A stretch of 64,000 bases of DNA from Odocoileus virginianus (GCF_023699985.2 NC_069680.1:79661993-79725992); one strand, 5' to 3'. Positions 34,405 through 45,284 are shown, counted from the stretch's first letter. Notes: generated by a model from the sequence alone, not told the origin. Translations and numbers: made by a program.

Positions 34405-34987
34405 ATTATAGGCTTCCTTCATTCAATTAAAAATAATAAATAAATTTAATAAAAGATAATAATTTCTACTAACCCACAGCAATGAGCAGGATATATCAAC
34501 AAATCAGTCTTTTTATGTTTCTTCCTTAAAACATACAGTACTACTTTATGAACAGTTTTTAAGAAAGAAAGAAAGGGGAAAACACTATGGGCTTCAGAGA
34601 CTGCTGAGGAGGAGGGGTCTAGGAAATATCCTGAGCTATTAGTTACTTTGGGAATAAGTGTGAACCAAGAGGCCAGGCTTCACAAGATCTGAAGGTCAGC
34701 TTCAAATAATTTAAATCTGTGATTCAATTAAGGCGATCTGGAATTATGAGTGTTTGTAATTTAGATGCCTGCCAAAAGCAGTACATCCTCTCTGGAAGAC
34801 TGTAACAGCATTAAAAGTCCCAAATTAGCTCTCTATATTTTCATGTATAATATCTGGCACTTATTAAAACATAATTAGATGGTATGGTGATGGATGGAAA
34901 CTAAATTTTGGTGGTAAGTACACTGAAGTATAGAAGCAGAAATATAATGTGCATGTGAAACATGTAATTTAATAAATCAAAGCTACC
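34405..34987. other. Unassigned AT-rich sequence
   Basis: No exon or nameable repeat. Confidence 0.4.
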
Positions 34988-34988
34988 T

Positions 34989-35045
34989 TATATATATATA
35001 TACACACAGATATATACACACAGATATATACATATATATATAATT
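34989..35045. repeat. (TA)n with interspersed CACAGA units
   Basis: TA runs separated by two copies of a tatatacacacaga unit. Confidence 0.9.
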
Positions 35046-35049
35046 AGCC

Positions 35050-35525
35050 GTGTAGAAAGATAAAGCATGACCAAAAATAAACGGAAAAATAGAAACAGAC
35101 CTACACCAGGTCTATTTAATAAAGCAGATACAAATGTTAAAATAACCATGATAAATATATTTAAGAATGTAAAAGACAGGATTAAGAATTTTAATGAATA
35201 AGTGGAAATCATGATTCAAAACTATAAAAGCTGAACCAAATGTAAATTCTAATATGGAAAACTACTATGGCCAAGACTAACATGATAATGGATGGGTTTA
35301 ACATTGGATTCAACATAACAAAAGAGAGAATTTATAAAGTAAAAGCCAGGCCAAAAAATGTATACTTAGAATGAAAACCAGACAAAAAGAGAATACAAAA
35401 AATAAAAAACAAAAAGGACATAGTGAAAAGTTCTAACATAGTCAAACTTGTGTCCCAGATAGGAAACAGCGAAGGAATGGGGCAAAAGTAATGCTTGAAG
35501 AGATATTACTTAGCTGATGAGAATC
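35050..35525 (+). mobile_element. Old L1/HAL1 ORF1 fragment
   Basis: 'aacggaaaaatagaaacaga', 'aatataatttaagaatgt'-like blocks, 'gtcccagataggaaacagcg', 'ggaatggggcaaaagtaatg' and 'gaagagatatta' follow the ORF1 region of old L1/HAL1. Confidence 0.6.
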
Positions 35526-35537
35526 CGTGGCTGCATG

Positions 35538-35541
35538 TGTC

Positions 35542-35586
<45 letters not shown>
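35538..35586. repeat. (GT)n(GA)n microsatellite
   Basis: About 7 GT units then about 13 GA units, immediately left of a CHR SINE target site. Confidence 0.92.
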
Positions 35587-35587
<1 letters not shown>

Positions 35588-35599
35588 TCTATGGCCGTG

Positions 35600-36318
35600 G
35601 GGCTTCCCTGATGGTCCAGTAGTTAGGAATTCACCTTCCAATGCAGGGGACATGGATTTGATCCCTGGTAAGCAAATTAAGATCCCACATGACTTGGGGC
35701 AATTAAGCCCATGCTCCTTGAAAGAAAGGTTATGACCAACCTAGACAACATATTAAAAAGCAGAGACATTATTTTGCCAACAAAGATCCATCGAGTCAAA
35801 GCTATGGTTTTTCCAGCAGTCATGTGTGGATGTGAGAGTTGGACTATAAAGAAAGCTGAGTGCTGAAGAATTGATGCTTTTGAACTGTGGTGTTGGAGAA
35901 GACTCTTGAGAATCCCTTGGACTGCAAGGAGATCCAACCAGTCCACCCTAAAGGAAATCAGTCCTGAATATTCATTGGAACGACTGATGCTGAAGCAGAA
36001 ACTCCAATATTTTGGCCACCTGATGCGAAGAACTGACTCATTGGAAAAGACCCTGATGCTGGGAAAGATTGAAGGTGGGAGGAAAAGGGATGACAGAGGA
36101 TGAGATGGTTGGATGGCATCACCGACTCAATAGACATGAGTTTGAGTAAACCCCAGGAGTTGGTGATGGACAGGGAGGCCTGGCGTGCTGCAGTGCATGG
36201 GGTCGCAGAGTCGGACACGACTGAGGGGCTGAACTGAACTGCAATTACTGAGCTCATGTTCCACAAGAGAAGCCCCCATATGCCGCAACAAGAGAAAGCC
36301 AGCACAGTCAAAAAAAAA
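35600..36318 (+). mobile_element. CHR-type SINE split by BovB
   Basis: Left half 35600-35714 ('ggggcttccctgatggtcca'); right half about 36239-36318, ending 'agcacagtcaaaaaaaaa'. The outer TSD, ttctatggccRtg, is at 35587-35599 and 36319-36331 (one mismatch), showing both halves are one SINE. Confidence 0.88.
35715..36238 (+). mobile_element. BovB LINE 3' part inside a CHR SINE
   Basis: 'ctccttgaaagaaaggttat' start, 'aaaaagcagagacattattt', 'cacctgatgcgaagaactga' and a 'ctgaactgaact' end. About 520 bases in sense. No clear own TSD is visible. Confidence 0.93.
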
Positions 36319-36331
36319 TTCTATGGCCATG

Positions 36332-36945
36332 CACCAGCCTACAGGAGCAAGGCTATACTGACCTCAGGATTTTAGCTCCCATCCAAAGCCCACCCCCACC
36401 CCCATCCCCCAGTCATCAGAGTCACCCACGTCTGCCTCCTATCCCTCTCTCAGTCTGGGATGTTTGCTGTGGGAGTCAATAGTACTCTTCACCAGAATTT
36501 CTGGTTCTCCTTCTGAGCACGGTAGGATTCCATTTCCTTGTCCCCTGGAAGTCAGATGTGAGCAGGTGCCTTGCCTTGGAAATGACATGTGACCATCGCT
36601 TGTCTTAACAATAGATTTAACATATGTTCTTGTCTCCTTTTCTCAGTGTCAATGTAGAACGTCCATCAGCCCCGTTTCCAGGTGATCACAGAGGCAGAGC
36701 TTCCTGCCAATCTGCGAGGAACACTGAACACACGAGAACCTGTGCTGTTTGAAGCCAGTGAAACCCTGGAGTTGTTACCACTATGTAACACAGCCTACCC
36801 AGACACAGGTCCTTTTCACCTGCCTTTTCCATCTCGTTGTCCCCATTTCCTTCCTATTCCAACCCAAGCCATCAAGAGATATTTTCTTTCTTTTAGGCAA
36901 TAGAATCTTTCTTTCCCTTTAGGACCTTTTCTATATATATATATT
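36332..36945. other. Unassigned; possible LTR-like relic
   Basis: 36480-36810 has LTR-like traits ('gtttgaagccagtgaaaccc', 'taacacagcctacccagac' near its end), but the family is uncertain. The 73-codon frame at 36682 is not convincing. Confidence 0.35.
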
Positions 36946-36949
36946 CCTT

Positions 36950-37116
36950 AAAAAAAAAAAAAAACTTATATATTTGGCTGCATTGGGTCTTAGTTGAGGG
37001 ATGCAAGCTTAGTCACTCTGTGGTATGTGGGATCTTAGCTCTCCGACCAGGACTTGAACCTGCATCCCCTGCATTGGAAGGTGAATTCTTAACCACTGGG
37101 CCACCAGGGACGTCCC
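36950..37116 (-). mobile_element. CHR-type SINE, antisense
   Basis: 'tatttggctgcattgggtct', 'ctccgaccaggacttgaacc', ending 'gccaccagggacgtccc', the complement of the SINE 5' end. Confidence 0.9.
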
Positions 37117-37530
37117 TCTATTCTTATTTCCTATTCCTCTTTACTGAAGGTGGACATCTCTTTCATTTCTAAGAATGCACCTTTTATCTACTTCCTTTGT
37201 TACAGATAGCTGTAGCTTGACACAGCAATGGAAATTTCTCAGGCAAATGACTAAAAATCCTATCTTAGGGAAAAATCTAACTTCCTCATCTCTCTGGCTG
37301 TCTGAAACCCAGCCTTCTCTGAACTTCAACCATTCTGCAGCAGTTCTGGTTGCCACTGCTGGCAGATGGAGAGGAGCTGCTCCAGGTTTTGTGTGAGAGG
37401 GGAATTCAGCCAGCGAATCCTACTGGCAGAGGCTGCAGTCAGTTAAGGATTCTGGGCCATCACCTAGCAGGCTGCTGGCATGTGATAAATGTAAACAAAC
37501 AAACCACAGGCTTTGGATGATAGCTTGAGA
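37117..37530. other. Unassigned unique sequence
   Basis: No repeat recognised. 70-codon frames on both strands (37141-37396) lack signatures. Confidence 0.4.
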
Positions 37531-37534
37531 ACTG

Positions 37535-37905
37535 TATGAAAACAAAGCAGAAATCTGAAAAAGAGGGGATAGGTGTACACATAGAGCTGACCCACTTTTC
37601 TATACAACACAAACTACCACAACATTATAAAGCAACTATCAGTTCAGTTCAGTCGCTCACTCATGTCCAACTCTTTGCAACCCCATGGACTGCAGCACGC
37701 CAGGCTGCCCTGTCCACCACCAATTCCCAGAGCTTGCTCAAACTCATGTCCATCGAGTCGGTGATGCCATCCACCCATCTCATCCTCTGTCATCCCCTTC
37801 TCCTCCTGCCTTCAATCTTTCCCAGCATCAGGGTCTTTTCCAATGAGTCAGTTCTTCGGAACTACACTCCAATGAAAATTTTTTTAAATGTAAAAAAAAA
37901 GGCAA
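37535..37905 (+). mobile_element. L1 3' end fragment split by BovB
   Basis: 'gaaaacaaagcagaaatctg', 'tatacaacacaaactaccac', 'aaagcaacta', then after the BovB 'actacactccaatgaaaatt' and an A-rich tail. Confidence 0.8.
37639..37859 (-). mobile_element. BovB LINE 3' fragment, antisense
   Basis: 'tcagttcagttcagtcgctc' to 'gagtcagttcttcgg'. A short TSD, aacta, at 37634-37638 and 37860-37864. Among the shorter BovB copies in the window. Confidence 0.92.
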
Positions 37906-39152
37906 TTTTTTTTTCAAAAAGGATTATACTATAAGCACTGTTTTATAATCTAATATTTTAAACGTGAAAATACACTATGGCCATTTCAATGTGATTAAAT
38001 ATTCTTCTACTGTAAAAGAAGAAGAAGAAGAAAACTGAGAAGGAAGAATCCTTCTTATGATGGCAAGCATCCTGTTCTGTGAACAAGGACAGAGACTGAA
38101 GCAAAAGGCTTCATCTATTTTTTTTTAATGCCTGAAACTAGCAGCCTGGATGTGTATCTAGATATGAAAGGGCATACCTCTTGGATCAGCAAGGGTAAAG
38201 GAAATCCTCTCTGATTTGCTAGAGAAGATGACTTTGTGTTTGTCAAGTATTGTGCTCTTAAAAAGCTTCAGTGGGTCTCTGAATTCTAGTGCTTACAGTT
38301 GCTAAACACACAGACCCATTTTCTACAAACAAAAGGATAATGAAAGGCGTCTGTCCTTTCCAGGCATGAGGATGAGTCACAGAGAGCGTCTGAGGAAGCC
38401 CAGTCTCCTCGGGGGACAGGTGGAGTTCTTCCCCCGAAGGGAACTGGTCCCTGCTGGGCTCAGTTGGCGGTTCTCTGCCCACAGTTCTGTATCCCATCTC
38501 CCAGCACTCAGTCTCAGAGTGCCCCACGGCAGGAACCCTGCTCTTTTCACACAAAAGTTCAAAATCCCATTTCTTTCTCGCTTCCCCACACGGACCTAGC
38601 AGCAATTTATCTCCACAGCATGACCCAGCTGGAGCGCGGAGGGGTTCTGACTCCAAGGAGGGGCAGCTGTTTTAGGCTGGGCCCTGCCCTGGAGAACACT
38701 CTGGCACTCTTAGCTCCTTGGGGCCACATCGTGCCTCTCCCTGTAACACTCAATAGTTGCTGAGGATGGTGGCTCAGTTCTCCAGGCAGAACTGAAACAG
38801 CTGCCATTCGGTGAACTATTTTAAAATATACTGGTGTTCCTTAGAGGCAAGGAGGTGAGACCGGTAGATTTCTTTGGAATCCGGGAAGAAAATGAAATGT
38901 GGTCTGTCTGCCCAGCACCAGCCGTGTTCGTGGGCAGAACAGGTGGCTGCCTATATGTTGGTCTGTGAAGGGTGCCAGGAAGGTTCGCAGCCAAAAACCC
39001 AACCCCCCACCCCCTGCACCCAACTGGTCCTGAGATGCTAAAATCTACCATCCTTCATCCCATCATCCTTTCCTTTACAGGGCTCCCTCCTTCTGCATCC
39101 TCTTTACAAACGCGAGGAATTTTAGGAGAAGAAGATCCTTTTTCATTAACTC
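37906..39152. other. Unassigned; left end AT-rich old repeat
   Basis: 37930-38010 resembles an eroded mammalian repeat. 38010-39150 is unique and moderately GC-rich, with overlapping 70-130 codon frames on both strands but no recognisable exon. Confidence 0.4.
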
Positions 39153-39550
39153 TGTTATGGACTCCATTGTGTCCCTCCAAATTCACATGCTGAAGCTCTA
39201 ACTCCCAGAACCTCAGGATGTGACGGTGTTTCAAGAATGGGCTTTCAGGGAGGTAATGAACGTTAAATGAGGCCATGTGGGCGGCCGCTATCCAGTCTGA
39301 CTGGTGTCCCCGTAAGAAGAGGACATTTGGAGAGGGAGAACGATGCCAGGGATGTGCGTGAGCAAAGACTACATGAAAAGCCTGCAGAGGGTTGCCATCC
39401 CCAAGCCTAGGAGGGAGGCCTCAGGAGCCTACCCTATCTGCACCTGATCTTGGGCTTCCCGCCCCCAGAGCTATGCAAAAATAAATCTCTGCTGTTTAAG
39501 TCACTCCATCTGTGGTATTTTATTATGGCAGCCCTAGCAAATGAATACAG
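39153..39550 (+). mobile_element. MaLR-type solo LTR
   Basis: 'tgttatggactccattgtgt', 'ctgactggtgtccccgtaag', 'ctgctgtttaagtcactcca', 'tatggcagccctagcaaatg' give the whole LTR in order. Confidence 0.88.
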
Positions 39551-39575
39551 TCCTTAATGTAAATTAGTTTATCCA

Positions 39576-39778
39576 CAGAAACAGACTCACAGACATGGAG
39601 AATAGACTTCTGGTTGCCAAGGGGGAGAGGCGGCCGGGGAGGGATGGGTTGGGAATTTGGGATTAGCAGATGCAAACTATTACATGTAGGATGGATAAAC
39701 AGCATGATTCGACTGTACAGCACATGGAACTACATTAAATATCCTTTTCCATAGTGGAAAAGGATATGAAAAAGAATA

Positions 39779-39809
<31 letters not shown>

Positions 39810-39898
39810 GTATAACTGAGTCACTTTGCTATAGAGCAGAAATTAATACAACATTGTCAATCAACTATACTTCAGTAAAATACATTTTTTAAAATCCC
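39576..39898 (+). mobile_element. L1 3' UTR insertion with 16-base TSD
   Basis: 'cagaaacagactcacagaca' to 'cttcagtaaaatacattttt'. The perfect 16-base TSD taaattagtttatcca lies at 39560-39575 and 39899-39914. It contains an internal (TA)n run at 39786-39808. Confidence 0.95.
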
Positions 39899-39914
39899 TA
39901 AATTAGTTTATCCA

Positions 39915-40837
39915 ACTCTACTCTTTGCCAACTCATCGAGGTTTGGAGTGGAAAAGGGAAATAGGGCCTTCCCCAGAAGAGAAGGTCTGGAGAAGATTCC
40001 CAAAGGATTATAAGGGAGTTGAGCCGCTGGGAGGCTAATGTCTTGGACTGGAAGGAGGGAAAGATAAAGTGTCACCCCAGAACTTAGATGCAAACATAAC
40101 AACATTGAGTCTCGCTAAAGACAAACATCTTTGTCTTCCCAAGTTTGCTGCATCTGACCCAGTACCTCTCACGGGCTCCCCTCCAGTGTACCGCTCACCC
40201 TCCCTCTCCATCCCCCCCACCCCAGTCTGTGTGATCTGCACTTTCCCAGGAACAAAGAGACAAACCATCCTCCAACCCATCAGGTTTACACTGCAGCCTG
40301 CTGAAGTGCACCTGGGCCCCCCCTGAGAGCCAAGGCTATGTCTTAGTCCTTCTGTACCCAAGCAGAACCCTATAGGTCCTTTTAGGGGCAGACTCCCTCC
40401 CCTGCCTCTTGTTTGTAGAAAAGCTTTTGTCTCCTGGACCTCCCCTTAGCCACAAAAGGCTGGCTCAAGATTTGAGGACTGGAAGAATGTGAGCATGTAG
40501 TAATAGTATCAAAAGGTGGCATTGGGCCAGGAGAACTGGTAACCATTTAAGTAATCGATCAGCCATATAGCAGAATCACAGAATCCTTAGTTCTTCCCTG
40601 GAGGACATAGATAACAATGTCTGATATACATTCCTGATTTGTTTTACAGATACTAAAATCCTCATCAGATGGAAGAAATTAACTACATGATGACCATGAG
40701 CACATAGCCCCCAGGCCTCCTGGAGCCTGAGGACTGATGATGTTAACCTCTGTGACATCACCCTGTGACCTCGCCACCAACCAATCAGAGACTGGTGCAC
40801 AAGCACTCCCTAAGACTGTCTCCCTCATCTTACCTTT
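39915..40837. other. Unassigned unique sequence
   Basis: No exon or nameable repeat. Opposite-strand frames near 40035-40361 and 40576-40861 lack signatures. Confidence 0.4.
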
Positions 40838-40851
40838 AAAAACTCCTCCCT

Positions 40852-41491
40852 CGGAGTCCAAAGGACTGTTCTATACATCTGTGTCTCTTTTGCTTTCTCA
40901 CAAACAAGGTTGCAATTACCATCTTTCTAAATTCCATATATATGTGTTAGTATACTGTATTGGTGTTTTTCTTTCTGGCTTACTTCACTCTGTATAATAG
41001 GCTCCAGTTTCCTCCACCTCATTAGAACTAATTCAAATGTATTCTTTTTCATGGCTGAGTAATATTCCATCGTGTATATGTACCACAGCTTATGTACCAC
41101 AGTACCTCTCTGTGGGAGAGGGCAAGGGTGGGATGATATGGGAGAATGGCATTGAAACATGTAAATTATCATATGTGAAACAGATTGCCAGTCCAGGTTC
41201 GATGCATGCATGATACAGCTCGGGGCTGGTGCACCGGGATGTCCCAGAGGGAGGTGGGAGGGGTGTTCAGGATGGGGAACACGTGTACACCCACGGCAGA
41301 TTCAAGTCAGTGTATGGCAAAACCAGCACAATGTTGTAAAGTGAAATAAATAAATAAATACTTTTTAAAAAATAAAAATAAATAAATAAATAAATAAAAG
41401 CCTGTGCAACTAAAAAAAAATCAAAGTCCTTTCCCCATAAAATTTTTTTTTCAATTTTTAAAAAAAATTTTTAAAATAAATAAATAAAAAT
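40852..41491 (+). mobile_element. Ruminant L1 with inverted 5' half and long tail
   Basis: 40852-41100 is the complement of an L1 ORF2 end/3' UTR start ('gtaatattccatcgtgtata', 'ctccagtttcctccacctca'). 41107-41345 is the sense 3' UTR, starting 'tgtgggagagggcaagggtg'. The two pieces are adjacent in intact L1, so the order fits twin priming. TSD aaaaactcYtccct at 40838-40851 and 41492-41505 (one mismatch). The tail holds A-rich stretches around a ~45-base non-L1 piece (41400-41445). Confidence 0.85.
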
Positions 41492-41505
41492 AAAAACTCT
41501 TCCCT

Positions 41506-41663
41506 GAAACCCATCGGGGAGTCCGCGCCCTTTGAGCACTAGCTGCTCCGTACTCCTTGCTTGGGGCCCTGCAGTAAGTGCTGCACTTTCATACACTACC
41601 ACCAGGTGTCAGTAAATTGGCTTTACTGCACAGGTGAGAGGGCTTTACTGCACAGGTGAGAGG
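41506..41663. other. Unique sequence ending in a 22-base tandem duplication
   Basis: The unit gctttactgcacaggtgaga (plus gg) occurs at 41620-41641 and 41642-41663, just before the Bov-tA. Confidence 0.85.
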
Positions 41664-41882
41664 GCTTCCCAGGTAAAGTGGTAAGGAATCCGCCTGCCAA
41701 TGCAGGCAGACGCAAGGGATGCGGATTTGATCCCTGGGTCCGGAGGATCTCCTGGAGGAGCGCATGGCAACTCACTCCAGTATTCTTGCCTGGAGAATCC
41801 CATGGACAGAGGAGCCAGGTGGGGTACAGTCCGTGGGGTCGCAAAGAGTCAAACACGGCTGAGGCAATGTGGCACACACACA
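41664..41882 (+). mobile_element. Bov-tA SINE
   Basis: 'gcttcccaggtaaagtggta' through 'acagtccgtggggtcgcaaa' and a (CA)n tail. The flanks cacaggtgagagg and cacgggtaagagg are an imperfect TSD. Confidence 0.92.
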
Positions 41883-41952
41883 CGGGTAAGAGGACCCAAG
41901 TTGGTTTAATAACATTCTTTTTAGTCCTTGTAACACCTAATATCTATCCGTG

Positions 41953-42022
41953 GGTCAGGAAGATCTCCTGGAGAAGGAGATGGCAACCCACTTCAGTATT
42001 CTTGCCTGGGAAATATTCCCTG
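41953..42022 (+). mobile_element. BovA SINE internal fragment
   Basis: 'gtcaggaagatctcctggag' to 'cagtattcttgcctgggaaa'. Both SINE ends are missing. Confidence 0.85.
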
Positions 42023-42658
42023 GATGAGTGGAATATCTGCTGATTGAGTCAATATGACCCTGCTTTATTTCTTGCCAAAGTGGGGTCTGGATTAATTCAA
42101 AGCACATTCAAGGACTTACTCCAAATATCCTTCCACTTACAGCCTGAAGATCATCAATGACCTGGTCACCAGTCTGGCCAGTTTCCTCCTGTGTTGGTCA
42201 AGAATTAGGGTGGCGGCTCAGCCGGCCCGCCTGCAATGGAAATTCGGCCACAGCGGTGCGCAGAGCCACCCAATGTAGACCCTTCACTGTAACAATAATC
42301 TGCAGAGGTTCTTCAACATGGGGCTTCCAGTGACAGCAACAGGGTCCTTTAGCATACCTTCTAATAAAGTTATCGTTACGTGTACAGTCACGCGCACGCA
42401 CACAACACGCAACGCTAAAGACAGGCGATCACAGCGTGGTGTGGTTTTGGACACAGCTCTGATTCAGCCCCTGCATGAGGCTGTGTCCTCCTCCTTCAGT
42501 GAGGCCAGGGCTGGCTCAGAAGGGCCCAGTTCTTGGTTTATTACTCTATTCTATCTTGAAATTTCTTATAATTTTTGAGCAAGGAACCCCACTCTTTCAC
42601 CTTCTTGCGCTGGGCCTCACAATTACATCCGTGGTCCTGAGAGAGGCCTCAGTGTTTT
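42023..42658. other. Unassigned; old repeat-like right end
   Basis: 42540-42630 resembles an eroded LINE tail ('cttgaaatttcttataattt', 'gagcaaggaaccccactctt'). The rest is unique. Confidence 0.35.
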
Positions 42659-42668
42659 TCTGTGTATG

Positions 42669-42878
42669 CGTGTTCAGTCGTGTCCGACTCTGTGCAGCCC
42701 TATCGACTGTGGTCTGCCAGGCTCCTCCGTCCATGGGATTCTCCAGGCAAGAGTACTGGAGTCGGTTGCCATTTCCTCCTCCAGAGGATCTTCCTGATTC
42801 AGGGATAGCACACGACTCTCCTGCGTCTCCTGCATTGATAGGCGGATTCTTTACCACTGAACCACCTGGGAAGCCCTG
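42669..42878 (-). mobile_element. BovA SINE, antisense
   Basis: Perfect 10-base TSD tctgtgtatg at 42659-42668 and 42879-42888, with a complete antisense BovA body ending in 'accacctgggaagccc'. Confidence 0.95.
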
Positions 42879-42889
42879 TCTGTGTATGA

Positions 42890-44150
42890 GCTGATATATA
42901 AATCGCAGAGAATTCTCAGACTTGGGGTCTGTAATTCAGAAGCGCACCCGGGGGTTTCCGCGGTGAGGCAGGAGCACTGACCTTAATGCGGGCGCCTGTC
43001 ATTGCATCCAGCGGGGCAGCTAACCTGGAATCACGCTCAAGGCCACAGTCAACAGAGGAGGGTCTGGAAAGAGGCCTGGCCAGCAGCCGAGAGAGTCCCA
43101 CTGTCACTGGAGGGCCAGGGTGAGAAGCCGGGAAGTTTGGTGCAAAGCTGCTGCAGGACCCCTGGGGGCGGTGCAGAGACCCCATGGAGCAGGAGCTGCC
43201 CGAAACTGGTGGAAGAGTTCGGGGACCTGGTCAACCGAGCTGGGCTTAGGAGCCGACCCCTTTTCCCGCTGAGAAACCGGAAGAAAACTGGTAGCAGGGA
43301 ACTCAGGAAGGGAGAGGACGGGATCCCTGTAGACCCTCTTTGGGCCTGCCCAGACAGGGATCTAACCTCCTGGCTTAACCAGCGCCCTCTGGCGGCCGGT
43401 GCGGAAGAACCCAAACCTGTTAGGGTGGAGCTGGCCGCCGGAAGAGCCGTGACACAGCCCAGCCAACAGGTGCTTGTCTTTATGCTAAATCTCGAATTTT
43501 TATCAACAACATCTCCGTAGCTCTGGCTGTCTCTGCTCTTATTTGCTGCAAATTTTGGCCAAAATCCCGGAGTTTAAGAAAGTTTATGGTCATCTTCAGT
43601 GTTTGTACTGCAAACGTCTCTCCCTAGCGGGGTAAAATCAATCTTTCTCCTCCTCTCCCCTTCCCCTCTTTTTCTCCCTCTCCCTTCCCCTCCCTGCCCC
43701 AGATCTTGTTGGCAATGAATCGTAGCCTGAAGTCTATCAGAAAAATCTCTTGACTCACAAGACCTGTGTCTACCCAGAGTGTCCTGTGCTTGACACAACC
43801 ATCCACTTGGCTGGAGGGGCTGGCTTGAAAACTGCCCACCTTCTCCTTGTTGGTCTTGCTGTTTAACCATTTCGTGTCCATGTGTGCTATATATTCACTC
43901 CCAATGCAAAGACTTGCTTTGTATAAGAAATACAAGTAGAGACACATGCATTATATTCTGGATTCATTCTCTAAGATTCCTGCCAGAATCTATTATAAAT
44001 AAACCAAAATCTGATGGATAAAAATCTCCCTGAAAATTGTCTGAGATCTAAAACATGTAGTCAACATATCCATACGTGAACTGTGAATCAGTCTGGTAAT
44101 TTGACCACAGCTCATGGGTTTTTTGTTCTAACTGGGTGTGCCAACCGTAT
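42890..44150. other. CpG-richer unique stretch, no gene recognised
   Basis: 42920-43460 has many more CpGs than its surroundings. The 172-codon plus frame (43002-43520) and the opposing 121-codon frame have no domain signature. A pyrimidine-rich tract lies at 43635-43700. It could be regulatory or an untranslated exon; no splice or promoter evidence was found. Confidence 0.4.
43378..43397 (-). promoter_or_regulatory. CTCF-like motif
   Basis: The plus strand reads accagcgccctctggcggcc. The minus strand gives a ggccgccagagggcgctggt match to the CTCF core (CCxxxAGxGGGCGCT), lying in unique, CpG-richer DNA. Motif match only. Confidence 0.5.
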
Positions 44151-44154
44151 AATC

Positions 44155-44310
44155 ACATCATACTCACAACAACCTAGGAGGACTGTTCTTTAACATCTCT
44201 GTGTTATGAAAAAAGCAGCTGAAGCTTTGAACTTGAAGGACTTGCCAAACTCTCATGGCTAGTAAGTGGGGGGAGCCAGGACTTGATGCCCGCATCATCC
44301 CTGTCTGAGC
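44155..44310 (-). mobile_element. MIR SINE, antisense
   Basis: 'actcacaacaacctaggagg', 'gacttgccaaactctcatgg' and 'ctagtaagtggggggagcca' are complemented MIR blocks. Confidence 0.7.
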
Positions 44311-44865
44311 ATCTCGACAGAGATGGAGGGAATCTCTGATTCCAAGGGAATCAGTCCCAGGGAGGCTAACCCTATTGTTGCCCTCCCAGGACAAGCACTT
44401 AGACCCAGCCATGGTAGCTGGACCCGGAGCTGCTCAGCTCATAGGTTTTCTCTGCTGCCGAGGTGGATTCTGACAGCTTATTACATTACCTTTATCTCTG
44501 TACTGTTGCACTGCTTCCTGGCATTGGCTGTGTGTTCAGGCAGAATTCCCTGACTGCTTTGGAAATGTGCTGCTTGAGATCACTGAATCAAAGGCAATAG
44601 TCTGCAGCTTCTAGAAGGGAATGCCCAGTTGTCGTTAACCCCGGCTCTGTCTCTGTATGGACCTACCCACCATTGGGTCCAATGTATGGACCTACCCACC
44701 ATTACATGGTTTCTGCTTCAGTGACTCAAACTCTGGGGGTTGTATTTGGCTAGATTCACTTTCCAGTTTGTAAATCTGATGAGCCAGTCTATTGCAGAAT
44801 CAGATCTCATTCTCTTAAAACGTGTTCCACTAGGGTAGTAAATGGTTTTGTGTTAGATCAGTGAG
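44311..44865. other. Unassigned unique sequence
   Basis: No exon or repeat, apart from a 21-base direct duplication (44654-44674 and 44683-44703). Confidence 0.4.
44654..44703. repeat. 21-base direct duplication with 8-base spacer
   Basis: tgtatggacctacccaccat(t) at 44654-44674 and, identically, at 44683-44703. Confidence 0.95.
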
Positions 44866-44869
44866 TGTA

Positions 44870-44878
44870 TGTGTGCAT

Positions 44879-44916
<38 letters not shown>
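44870..44916. repeat. (GT)n microsatellite
   Basis: About 18 uninterrupted GT units preceded by an imperfect GT-rich lead. Confidence 0.95.
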
Positions 44917-44975
44917 TGCCCACCCCATCTTCCCTGTCACCCAGATTACAAACTGGGGTCATCTTCAGTTTGCCC

Positions 44976-44999
44976 GCACACACACACACACACACACAT
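44976..44999. repeat. (CA)n microsatellite
   Basis: About 11 CA units, the reverse complement of the GT run 60 bases upstream. Confidence 0.95.
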
Positions 45000-45284
45000 A
45001 CCTACATCCTTTCCTCAGGTCCCCAAGTGTGCTTTTTGGAGTCTCCTCCTTTGCTCTGATCCCAAACTACTCTATGCGCCTCCTGCCCTATCTGCCTTCA
45101 TCATATTAGTGCTGAATCAGCATCCAGAAATAAGGTCAGCCCTGTGACAGGTCTTCTCATAACCTCACAGGACTGGTTCCCTGATCAATACTCAGTAGCT
45201 CTGCATCTTAAGTCCTGCAAAATCTGTCTCCAGATTTACCCCCAACCCCATCATCTTATAATTCATCCCACCAACCCTGCTTAA

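Noticed and set aside
38258..38656. 132-codon minus-strand frame overlapping two plus-strand frames
   Set aside because: Three overlapping frames in unique GC-richer DNA without any signature; no evidence for coding.
43002..43520. 172-codon plus-strand frame in CpG-richer DNA
   Set aside because: No recognisable protein family, and an opposing 121-codon frame overlaps it, as expected where stop codons are rare.
44861..45109. Plus-strand frames of repeated Cys-Val and Thr-His
   Set aside because: Translation of GT and CA microsatellites.
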